Assembly: GCA_012511645.1 (NCBI GenBank)
Contig: JAAZFP010000188.1
Span: 1 to 6,392 of the forward strand
Length of the DNA: 6,392 nucleotides
From: Microbacteriaceae bacterium
GTDB taxonomy: Bacteria > Actinomycetota > Actinomycetes > Actinomycetales > Microbacteriaceae
Reading direction: 5' to 3'
Made by a program: the position numbers and the translations under genes. The notes under the pieces are model-generated. The model was not told where the DNA came from, searched no databases, and worked only from the letters and a program-made list of their open reading frames with translations. This document shows positions 1-5,469 of this stretch, piece by piece (within the stretch, counting starts at the first letter, position 1; each line of letters begins with the position of its first letter).

Positions 1-382
1 CAACCTTCTCGCCCGCAAGCATCGGGGCAAGCCAGCGCGCATTCTGTTCGTCAGAACCAAACGCAACGAAGTACGGGGCAACCAGATCGTTGAATCCACA
101 CAGCGTCATCACGATTGCGGTCGCGCCGACGCGGGCAAGCTCTTCAATGACAATGGCAATGAAGCGGAACTCGTCAACCCCACCCCCACCGAACTGTTCG
201 GGTGCTGACATGCCGAGGATGCCGGTCTGCCCTGCCTTGGCAATCAGCTCACGATCGACGAGGCCGGCCTCTGACCATCGCTCGAGGTTCGGAACGACCT
301 CTTTCTCCACAAAACGACGCACCACGTCACGGAACTCGTCGTGCTCTTCATCAAAAATGTTTCGAGAAAGAAATGATTGCAT
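1..382 (-). CDS. Acyl-CoA dehydrogenase family protein, N-terminal part (runs out of window)
   Basis: The first 127 codons of a leftward gene are present; the rest lies beyond base 1. The translation begins MQSFLSRNIFDEEHDEFRD and continues with VRRFVEKEVVPNLERW, KAGQTGILGMSAPEQFGGGG and an EELARVGATAIVM helix. This is the all-helical N-terminal domain of flavin-dependent acyl-CoA dehydrogenases, which normally run about 380 residues. These enzymes introduce an alpha,beta double bond into an acyl-CoA and pass electrons to ETF. The FAD-binding beta domain and the catalytic Glu are outside the window, so the substrate cannot be judged. The ATG at 382-380 is chosen because family homology starts within a few residues. 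A purine-rich GGGGTGAG lies about 13 bases upstream, which is rather far for a ribosome binding site. The gene is divergent from the IclR regulator, which may control it. Family assignment is firm; role in aromatic side-chain degradation is only inference from context. Confidence 0.9.
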   Translation of the reverse strand, partial: MQSFLSRNIFDEEHDEFRDVVRRFVEKEVVPNLERWSEAGLVDRELIAKAGQTGILGMSAPEQFGGGGVDEFRFIAIVIEELARVGATAIVMTLCGFNDLVAPYFVAFGSDEQNARWLAPMLAGEKV

Positions 383-464
383 TTTTCAATGATATCTCAC
401 CCCGCTCGTTCCCGCACTGACTATTTCTCCTGCCGAGCTGCGAGACACGTGGCAAGCTTGAGAC
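383..464. promoter_or_regulatory. Divergent intergenic region between acyl-CoA dehydrogenase gene and iclR-type gene
   Basis: These 82 bases must hold the promoters of both flanking divergent genes. The left half is AT-rich and contains GATATC, and a CACGTG hexamer lies at 446-451. No convincing -35/-10 pair and no strong ribosome binding site for the regulator could be read; its ATG is preceded only by a weak TTGAG, so a leaderless or weakly initiated transcript is possible. IclR proteins often bind the space between their own gene and a divergent target, which makes this a plausible operator region, but no long palindrome marks the site. Confidence 0.4.
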
Positions 465-1214
465 ATGGCCAACTCGCCAAGCGGTGAATCGATCATCGAG
501 CGCATCACCCGGGTGCTCGACACCTTCTCAGCCGACCGCACCGTGCAGACGGCGAGTGAAATCGGGCGACGCGCTGGCCTGCCAAGCGCCACCGCCCATC
601 GACTCGTCGATGAGCTCATCTCGGCCGGGCTGCTGGAGCGCGACGAAGAGCGACGCGTGAGACTCGGCATGCGGTTGTGGGAGCTCGCCCTCCGCGGATC
701 GACCGCGCTGCGCCTCAGGCAGGCGGCGCTGCCGCACATGGAGACAGTGCAGACGGTCGTGCGCGAACACACCCAGCTCGCGGTGCTTGAGCAGAACGAG
801 GCGCTGTTTCTCGAGCGGCTGTCTCACCCCGCTGCGGTGTCGAACATCACACGGGTGGCGGGTCGGCTCCCGTTGCATGCCTCATCCTCTGGCCTCGTCT
901 TGCTTGCCCACGCCGAGCCCGCGCTGCGCGAACGAGTGCTTGCGGGGCCACTGACGCCCGTGGGGCCCGAAACCGTGACTGATGCGGGCGCGCTGCGTCG
1001 ACTGCTTACCGACATCAGGCGAACGGGGGTCGCGGTGGCCCCAGGGTCGATCGAAGCGGTGTCCTCTGGCATCGCTGTTCCCGTGCGCGACCGCGGTGAG
1101 GTCATCGCAGCGCTCTCCGTGGTGCTGCCACGGGAGGCCGATGAGGAGCCGGTGATCCGAGAGCTCCGAGCCGCCGCTACCCGCATTGAGGCCGAGCTGC
1201 GAGAGTCACGCTGA
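465..1214 (+). CDS. IclR-family transcriptional regulator
   Basis: The 249-residue protein has the usual IclR length and architecture. Residues about 8-60 form the winged helix-turn-helix domain: RVLDTFSADRTVQTASEIGR, then AGLPSATAHRLVDELISAGL, with the wing at about 57-66. The remainder is the effector-binding domain, seen in LPHMETVQTVV, LAVLEQNEALFLERL and the conserved C-terminal stretch SSGIAVPVRDRGEVIAALSV. Members bind DNA as dimers or tetramers and sense small, often aromatic, acids. The gene lies directly upstream of pobA on the same strand, with 119 bases between them, and is divergent from the acyl-CoA dehydrogenase gene. IclR-type PobR proteins are known regulators of pobA (for example in Acinetobacter), so a PobR-like role is reasonable, but in that case the genes are divergent rather than tandem. 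The acyl-CoA dehydrogenase gene is an alternative target. No symbol is given because the effector is unknown. Confidence 0.93.
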   Translation: MANSPSGESIIERITRVLDTFSADRTVQTASEIGRRAGLPSATAHRLVDELISAGLLERDEERRVRLGMRLWELALRGSTALRLRQAALPHMETVQTVVREHTQLAVLEQNEALFLERLSHPAAVSNITRVAGRLPLHASSSGLVLLAHAEPALRERVLAGPLTPVGPETVTDAGALRRLLTDIRRTGVAVAPGSIEAVSSGIAVPVRDRGEVIAALSVVLPREADEEPVIRELRAAATRIEAELRESR

Positions 1215-1226
1215 TCGAGTCGATCA
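1212..1226. promoter_or_regulatory. Perfect 7-base inverted repeat, candidate regulator operator upstream of pobA
   Basis: TGATCGA-G-TCGATCA is a perfect palindrome with a one-base centre. It begins on the TGA stop codon of the IclR gene and ends 107 bases before the pobA ATG. A one-base loop cannot form a stable RNA hairpin, so protein binding is likelier than termination. A 15-base dyad is a common size for IclR operators. That it is bound by the upstream regulator is inference. Confidence 0.4.
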
Positions 1227-1333
1227 AGTAAATTATTCCCATTCAATAAGAATCTTTTGCACCTGCTCGCTTCTGGTTGCACACTGGACACATTCCTCAT
1301 ACTGCGAAAATTGAATTGTCACAGGAGACCCTC
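1215..1333 (+). promoter_or_regulatory. pobA leader and probable promoter region
   Basis: This 119-base gap is markedly AT-rich in its first half, unlike the genes around it. It contains a weak dyad TTATT-7-AATAA at 1233-1249 and two copies of TTGCAC at 1257-1262 and 1277-1282, either of which could be a -35 element. CATACT at 1298-1303 is a possible -10, but at 15 bases from the second TTGCAC the spacing is short. The presence of its own leader suggests pobA can be transcribed independently of the regulator gene. Promoter elements are tentative. Confidence 0.4.
1323..1328 (+). promoter_or_regulatory. Ribosome binding site that fixes the pobA start
   Basis: AGGAGA lies five bases before ATG at 1334. 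The same frame is open further upstream to a TTG at 1277, but that extension of 19 codons has no ribosome binding site and no family homology, so the ATG at 1334 is preferred. Confidence 0.85.
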
Positions 1334-2530
1334 ATGAGCGCCGACACCATCACCCGCACCCGCGTTGCCATCGTTGGGGCCGGCCCCGCAGGCCTGGTGC
1401 TGTCACACCTGCTGCAGGAGGCGGGCATCGAGAGCATCGTCGTTGACAGCCGAAGCCGCGAAGACATTGAGGGCACGATCAAGGCCGGCATTCTCGAGCA
1501 GGGCGCCGTCGACCTCCTCTCGTCAATCGGCACCACCAGCCGCGTGCACACCCTCGGTGATCGCCACGATGGCATTGTGCTTGGCTTTGCTGGCGAAGAG
1601 CACCGCATCGACTTTCCGGGCCTCACCGGACGCAGCGTGTGGCTGTACCCACAGCACGAGGTGCTCATCGACCTGATCGCCGCACGCCTTGCGGCTGGCC
1701 AGGATCTTCGCTTCGGCGCGACCGTCACCAGCATCGACGGCGTCGACACCTCGTCACCACGCATCAGCGGCACGCACGCAGACGGGGAGCCCTTCACCAT
1801 CGAGGCCGAATTTGTGGTTGGCGCTGATGGATCACACAGCGTCGTTCGCCCGGTCGTCACCGGCCCATCACGCCAGGGCGGCTACTTCCGCGAGTACCCA
1901 TTCGCCTGGTTCGGCATCCTCTGCGAAGCGCCGAAGAGCTCTGAAGAGCTCATCTACAGCAACTCATCGTCGGGCTTCGCGCTGATCAGCCAGCGCTCGG
2001 AGAACGTGCAGCGCATGTACTTCCAGTGCGACCCCGAGGTTGATCCGAACGCCATGAGCGAGGCCGAGATCTGGGACACCCTGCAGGCCCGCGTACCGGG
2101 CACCGAGCTGAAGGAGGGGCCGATCTTCCAGCGCGACGTGCTGCGCTTCCGCAGCTTCGTCTCACACGAACTGCGCAACGGCCGCGCCGCGCTCGTCGGC
2201 GACGCCGCGCACACCGTGCCACCGACCGGCGCGAAGGGCATGAACCTCGCGATCGCAGACGTGATCCTGCTGAACGAAGCGCTGCAAGAACTCCTGCTGC
2301 AGGGCAGCGAGCGAGGGCTCGACCGCTACGCAGAGACCGCATCACAGCGCATTTGGAAGGCGCAGCACTTCTCGTGGTGGATGACGAGCATGCTGCACCT
2401 CACCCCAGAGGCGAGCGACTTCGACCGCATGCGTCAGCTCGGCGAGCTGCGCACCGTCGTCGAAAGCGAGGCGGGTCGCACCTACCTCGCTGAGGCCTAC
2501 ACGGGATGGCCGTTCGCCACCACGCTGTAA
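1334..2530 (+). CDS. pobA: 4-hydroxybenzoate 3-monooxygenase (p-hydroxybenzoate hydroxylase)
   Basis: This FAD-dependent cytoplasmic enzyme hydroxylates 4-hydroxybenzoate to protocatechuate using NAD(P)H and O2, feeding the beta-ketoadipate or another protocatechuate pathway. The 398-residue product matches the family length (394 in Pseudomonas). Visible features are the Rossmann motif VAIVGAGPAG with glycines at 15, 17 and 20, the KAGILEQG segment at 50-57, the DG motif at 165-166, the substrate region ELIYSN...FALISQRS with Tyr208 (Tyr201 in Pseudomonas), the GDAAHTVPPTGAKGMN motif at 289-304, WKAQHFSWWMTSMLH and the late Tyr389 (Tyr385 in Pseudomonas). Thus both active-site tyrosines and the Ser/Arg substrate-binding cluster are retained. 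The segment that decides NADPH use in Pseudomonas differs here (DSRSRED, Thr48, Lys50). The hydrolase gene follows after 11 bases, probably co-transcribed. Regulation by the upstream IclR protein is likely but unproven. Confidence 0.96.
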   Translation: MSADTITRTRVAIVGAGPAGLVLSHLLQEAGIESIVVDSRSREDIEGTIKAGILEQGAVDLLSSIGTTSRVHTLGDRHDGIVLGFAGEEHRIDFPGLTGRSVWLYPQHEVLIDLIAARLAAGQDLRFGATVTSIDGVDTSSPRISGTHADGEPFTIEAEFVVGADGSHSVVRPVVTGPSRQGGYFREYPFAWFGILCEAPKSSEELIYSNSSSGFALISQRSENVQRMYFQCDPEVDPNAMSEAEIWDTLQARVPGTELKEGPIFQRDVLRFRSFVSHELRNGRAALVGDAAHTVPPTGAKGMNLAIADVILLNEALQELLLQGSERGLDRYAETASQRIWKAQHFSWWMTSMLHLTPEASDFDRMRQLGELRTVVESEAGRTYLAEAYTGWPFATTL

Positions 2531-2541
2531 GCACGGTGCCA

Positions 2542-3310
2542 ATGAGCGAGAACACACGGAGCGCAGTCGTCCTGGTCCACGGCGCCTGGGGCGGTGCCTG
2601 GATCTGGCGTCGGGTGCTCGATCCGCCGCGCGATGCGGGGCTAGGGCGTGCAGGCAGCCACGCTCACCGGTCTCGGGGACCGCGCACACCTTCGCCACCC
2701 CGGCATCACATTGCAGACACACCTCGACGATGTGGTGGCGCTTGTCGAGGCAGAGGAGCTCACCGACGTGATCCTCGTCGGTCACAGCTACGGCGGCTTG
2801 GTGATCACCGGTGCCGCAGCCGCACTCGAATCGGCAGGAACCGCCAGGGTGGCGGGCCTCGTCTACGTCGATGCCATGGTGCCGCTTCCGGGCGAAGGCT
2901 GGGGCGGCGGCCACTCTAGAGAGATCGTGGCGTCTCGCAAAGCCGCGGCCGCAGCACACGACAATGCGCTGCCGCCGCCAGATCCAAGTGAAGGGTTTGC
3001 GCTCAGCGCAGCCGACGCCGAGTGGCTACGGCGACGTCACGTGCCGCAACCCTTCGGCATGTACCAAGAACCACTCGACTACGACGCGGGGCTCCTGCAG
3101 CACGCGGCGAGGCTCTTCATCGACTGCACTGAGCCCGCCTACCTCACGATTGCTCCGATGCGTCAGCGGGTGCGTGAGACACCGGGGTGGAACGTGACCG
3201 AGATCCGCACCGGGCACTTCCCCATGATCACCGAACCGGAGCGGCTCGCAAGTGAGCTGGTGAACTTTGCGACGGGGGCTCCCAAGATTCCGAGAGCCCC
3301 CGAAGCCTAG
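2542..3310 (+). pseudogene. Alpha/beta hydrolase gene interrupted by a one-base frameshift
   Basis: Two frames together encode one alpha/beta-hydrolase-fold protein. The first, from ATG 2542, gives MSENTRSAVVLVHGAWGGAW and IWRRVLDPPRDAGL, with the oxyanion-hole HGAWGGAW motif. From about base 2648 the family continues one base out of phase: QAATLTGLGDRAHL, the nucleophile elbow VGHSYGG (Ser codon at 2786) and TGHFPMITEPE with the catalytic His codon at 3215. Dropping one base within 2642-2647, for example one G of the GGG at 2644-2646, restores a continuous 255-codon frame reading DAGLGVQAATLTG, the usual size. A TAG in the second frame at 2642-2644 confines the lesion to this spot. Such hydrolases resemble plant methylesterase-like esterases and often sit in catabolic operons; the substrate is unknown and the acid of the triad is not obvious. 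It could be a real pseudogene, a sequencing error, or much less likely a recoded gene. It starts 11 bases after pobA. Confidence 0.85.
3273..3302 (+). terminator. GC-rich hairpin at end of the pobA/hydrolase unit
   Basis: CGGGGGCTC and GAGCCCCCG form a perfect nine-base stem around a 12-base loop. It lies inside the last codons of the hydrolase frame, whose TAG is at 3308-3310. There is no T-run after the stem, so a classic intrinsic terminator is not met, but actinobacterial terminators often lack one. It is well placed to stop rightward transcription. Confidence 0.55.
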
Positions 3311-3330
3311 ATACGCACCACTCACCATTA

Positions 3331-3347
3331 AACCAAATTGTTTGGTT
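3331..3347. promoter_or_regulatory. AT-rich operator-like palindrome
   Basis: AACCAAA-TTG-TTTGGTT is a perfect seven-base inverted repeat. With one bulged A it extends to an ATTA/TAAT-flanked dyad at 3327-3350. The arms are too AT-rich for a good terminator, and no T-run is specific to one side. It looks like the binding site of a dimeric repressor (TetR-type operators have this shape), yet no gene starts next to it. Confidence 0.4.
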
Positions 3348-3456
3348 AATGTGAAAGCAGGGACATCACCCTTCATACGTTCGGTCACCCGATCCCACAC
3401 CAGCGCGGGCAGCGGGTCACGGCACGGAGCACTATGCGGCAAGCCGCTGCGGGGTG

Positions 3457-3488
3457 GCGCAATGCGACAACTGCTGTTCGCATTGTGC
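3457..3488. terminator. Long hairpin between convergent genes, possible bidirectional terminator
   Basis: GCGCAATGCGA (3457-3467) pairs with TCGCATTGTGC (3478-3488) to give an 11-base stem with one G-T pair and a 10-base loop. It ends 16 bases beyond the stop codon of the leftward hydrolase gene, the expected place for its terminator, and it would act on rightward read-through as well. No clear T-run follows in either direction, so the mechanism is uncertain. Confidence 0.5.
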
Positions 3489-3504
3489 GAGTCTCAGCAT
3501 TCTC

Positions 3505-5169
3505 CTAACGCTTAACGACAGGGATCACCAAGTGTGAGGGGTGGTGTCCTCCGAAATGAATCCGCTGAACCCCCTCATTGACATAGTGCGTATGTGCCTT
3601 CTGCAGCAAATGTTCCGGGTAGCGAAACAGATCGATCCCCTGCACCACGAAAACGAGCGACTCCCCTGCCTCAAAATGCGTTCCTGACGGAAGAATCTCC
3701 ACCGTTACTTTGGTAGGAGCCCCCTGTTCCATCGGCATCGCACGCTCATGTTTCAACACCGGAAGGAATGGAAGTGAACGTTCTTCGTCGATTTCGCGGT
3801 GCGAAACACGCAACCATCCGAGAGCAGCAGCACCGTTGTCGAAGAGTGCGTAGTAGGGGAAACCAACAATGCTGCCATCGGCACGCTGCTTAAATACCCC
3901 GACGAAGAGATCCATGTCGTCCGCCTCTGGAGCTTCCACATAGAGCTCGGCGCGAGCATGACCAACCACATCAGTCGGCTCCGTGAAGGTGTACGTGAAC
4001 CTTACCTGGTGTGGGCCGACCCCAGAAGCCATACCGTCGTACTCCGCGACACCCGCGATCGATGGGACCTCGGTTTCGAGAGCCCCGTCGATGGCAAGAT
4101 ACAACGGAACGTAGTCGACGTTTGGTAATGGCCACGCCGGCCCTTCAAGGATCTCACCCTCGTAGTGGTCGTTTCTTACCTCGAGGCGCACTGCGGGCCA
4201 GCTATCAATGTCATTTTCAATTCCTTTGAGGAATCGATCAAAGAACCTCTTCTGTCTTTCCAAGTTCTCTGGGAGGTAGTACTCGGCCCATTTCTTTCGC
4301 CCGTGCACGAACAGCCATTTGTGTTCCGATGCAATTCGCCGAAAGCCTTCCAGGGTACCTCGCGTATGCAGCCCATGATCTGTCCACGAAGCTGTCACAA
4401 ACGCAGGCACGGTAATTTTCTCAAGCTGCGCCGCTTTCGACGCCCAATAGTCGTCAAACCAGGGATGTTCGGCATCTTCAACTTCGAGATCTTCAATCAA
4501 AGCACCAGGCTGTGCAACGCCCCAGCGGTCCCAGATGTACGGCCAGAAAAACGTCTCTGGAATACCGCCGTGACGAGCGACCTCACGGTAGGTGTCTGTC
4601 CAACCTTCCCACGGATTAATGCATGCAAGGTGAGGCGGATTCAGTTCCGCGACGCGCCACTGTGTAACGGTGAGATACGACACCCCAGAAAGCCCAACTT
4701 TTCCAGTACACCACTGCTGGGTGCCGATCCATTCAATAAGGTCGTAGTAATCCTCTGCTTCCTCCGGCGCCATAAAATGCGCTGGACCGGTGGAATTCCA
4801 TAGCCCCGTCATGTCCGCAATGACAATTGCGTAGCCGTGCGGCACCCAGTAGGCGGGATCAGGAGCTTCAAACGTCACCAGGTCACTCAGTTGATCGTCA
4901 CGTACCCCACTGCGAGGGAACCGCTGTCCAATCGGCGCAGGGTTGTTCTTGCCGTATGGTGACCAAGACGCAATCGCAGGAACCTGTTCGCCTGACGCGG
5001 GCAGGAATACATCGGTCCACACAATCTTTCCAGACCGCGTTGGCACCGCAATATCACGATGCACCACGATGTCCCCGTGATACTCAATTCTCGGATTGAC
5101 CGGCTCACCGCCACGTTCCTCAAGAGTATTGCGGCGTTCGCGATAACGGTATTCAAACGGAACTGACAT
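3505..5169 (-). CDS. CocE/NonD family hydrolase (peptidase S15 / X-Pro dipeptidyl-peptidase-like)
   Basis: The 554-residue product is a serine hydrolase of the family that includes cocaine esterase, glutaryl-7-ACA acylase and X-Pro dipeptidyl-peptidases. The N-terminal catalytic domain covers about residues 35-310: VPTRSGKIVWTDVFLP, ASWSPYGKNN, then VGLSGVSYLTVTQW with nucleophile Ser164, SWTDHGLHTRG with Asp264 as the likely acid, and VHGRKKWAEYY with His289 as the likely base. The remaining C-terminal part, with RFTYTFTEPTDVVGHARAEL and LFVGVFKQRADG, is the jelly-roll X-PDAP C-terminal domain. No signal peptide is seen, so it is probably cytoplasmic. The frame is open far upstream, but ATG 5169 has AAGGAG six bases before it and family homology begins after it. 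It is divergent from the carotenoid-oxygenase gene. Ester or amide substrate is unknown; a phenolic ester is an inference from neighbours. GC content and codon third positions are lower than in pobA. Confidence 0.92.
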   Translation of the reverse strand: MSVPFEYRYRERRNTLEERGGEPVNPRIEYHGDIVVHRDIAVPTRSGKIVWTDVFLPASGEQVPAIASWSPYGKNNPAPIGQRFPRSGVRDDQLSDLVTFEAPDPAYWVPHGYAIVIADMTGLWNSTGPAHFMAPEEAEDYYDLIEWIGTQQWCTGKVGLSGVSYLTVTQWRVAELNPPHLACINPWEGWTDTYREVARHGGIPETFFWPYIWDRWGVAQPGALIEDLEVEDAEHPWFDDYWASKAAQLEKITVPAFVTASWTDHGLHTRGTLEGFRRIASEHKWLFVHGRKKWAEYYLPENLERQKRFFDRFLKGIENDIDSWPAVRLEVRNDHYEGEILEGPAWPLPNVDYVPLYLAIDGALETEVPSIAGVAEYDGMASGVGPHQVRFTYTFTEPTDVVGHARAELYVEAPEADDMDLFVGVFKQRADGSIVGFPYYALFDNGAAALGWLRVSHREIDEERSLPFLPVLKHERAMPMEQGAPTKVTVEILPSGTHFEAGESLVFVVQGIDLFRYPEHLLQKAHTHYVNEGVQRIHFGGHHPSHLVIPVVKR

Positions 5170-5175
5170 GGGATA

Positions 5176-5181
5176 CTCCTT
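5176..5181 (-). promoter_or_regulatory. Ribosome binding site of the CocE-like gene
   Basis: Read on the minus strand, AAGGAG stands six bases before ATG 5169-5167. It is the strongest ribosome binding site in the window and rejects the longer open frame that extends upstream to 5736. Confidence 0.88.
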
Positions 5182-5210
5182 CGTTGCGGCACTGCCTACC
5201 TCTCTCGATC

Positions 5211-5226
5211 TATCGTGTCCACGATA
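5211..5226. promoter_or_regulatory. Perfect inverted repeat, candidate operator of the CocE-like gene
   Basis: TATCGTG-TC-CACGATA is a perfect seven-base dyad with a two-base centre. It ends 41 bases upstream of the hydrolase start, where a repressor or promoter-proximal activator would act. A two-base loop makes an RNA structure unlikely. The regulator that binds it is not in the window with any certainty. Confidence 0.5.
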
Positions 5227-5316
5227 AGAGGCTTGAGGCTCGCCCAGACTAATACCGACCGAAGGCTCGGACACTGGGCACCGCTCCCAATAAGTCTCCT
5301 GCGATTGTTCACAGCG

Positions 5317-5334
5317 CCCATGCCTATTCATGGG
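5317..5334. promoter_or_regulatory. Six-base inverted repeat with six-base spacer
   Basis: CCCATG and CATGGG are perfect arms separated by CCTATT. The site lies in the middle of the divergent region, about 135 bases from the oxygenase start. It may be a second regulator site; six-base arms can also arise by chance, so confidence is low. Confidence 0.3.
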
Positions 5335-5431
5335 AGAGCTTGATTGAGCGGGCAAGCTGTCGCCGACGATAAATCGCGACTCGTTTCCTGTCTTCGACAA
5401 CAAGCGCGATGCACGCGGTGCCTCATAGGTT

Positions 5432-5441
5432 CGACATGTCG
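5432..5441. promoter_or_regulatory. Ten-base palindrome close to the carotenoid-oxygenase start
   Basis: CGACATGTCG is a perfect uninterrupted palindrome 28 bases before the ATG of the oxygenase gene. Its position would suit repression of that gene. It is short, and binding is only inferred. Confidence 0.3.
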
Positions 5442-5469
5442 TCATTGTTCTTATTCGAAAGGAAACGCA

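Larger units (their letters stand above)
3311..3504. other. Gene-free gap between convergent genes
   Basis: This 194-base stretch separates the rightward hydrolase remnant from the leftward CocE-like gene. No convincing reading frame is present. It contains an AT-rich palindrome at 3331-3347, a short GCGGC-AA-GCCGC dyad at 3436-3447 and a long hairpin at 3457-3488. It also marks the change from the GC-rich left half of the window to the less GC-rich right half. Confidence 0.7.
5170..5469. promoter_or_regulatory. Divergent regulatory region between CocE-like and carotenoid-oxygenase genes
   Basis: This 300-base region has no supported gene. It must contain both divergent promoters, although no clear -35/-10 pair was recognised. 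It is rich in dyads: TATCGTG-TC-CACGATA at 5211-5226, CCCATG-6-CATGGG at 5317-5334, CGAT-AA-ATCG at 5367-5376 and CGACATGTCG at 5432-5441. ACGATAA occurs at 5221-5227 and again at 5366-5372. The leftward frame stays open through it, but the predicted peptide has no family resemblance. Confidence 0.6.

Noticed and set aside
90..420. Two plus-strand frames over the acyl-CoA dehydrogenase start
   Set aside because: Both are antisense to the dehydrogenase and have low-complexity Ser/Arg/Pro-rich translations.
1233..1249. TTATT-7-AATAA dyad in the pobA leader as a terminator of the regulator gene
   Set aside because: The arms are only five A/T bases and no T-run follows, so the structure would be too weak; it is mentioned only as part of the leader.
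1241..1249. ATTCAATAAG found here and again near 4731 as a shared regulatory element
   Set aside because: The second copy lies inside the CocE-like coding sequence, and a ten-base match is weak evidence.
2632..2650. Programmed +1 frameshift in the hydrolase
   Set aside because: CTAGGGC is not a recognised bacterial +1 slip site, no stop codon or internal ribosome-binding-like stimulator is placed as in the RF2 gene, and a simple one-base indel explains the data.
2342..2959. 205-codon minus-strand frame across the pobA end and hydrolase
   Set aside because: It is antisense to two recognisable genes, and its arginine-, histidine- and alanine-rich translation is typical of a shadow in GC-rich DNA.
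3267..3515. 82-codon plus-strand frame through the convergent gap
   Set aside because: It starts inside the hydrolase end in another frame, has no ribosome binding site and crosses two hairpins; the peptide looks random.
4165..4803. 212-codon plus-strand frame inside the CocE-like gene
   Set aside because: It is antisense to a well-supported gene and has no recognisable motif or ribosome binding site.
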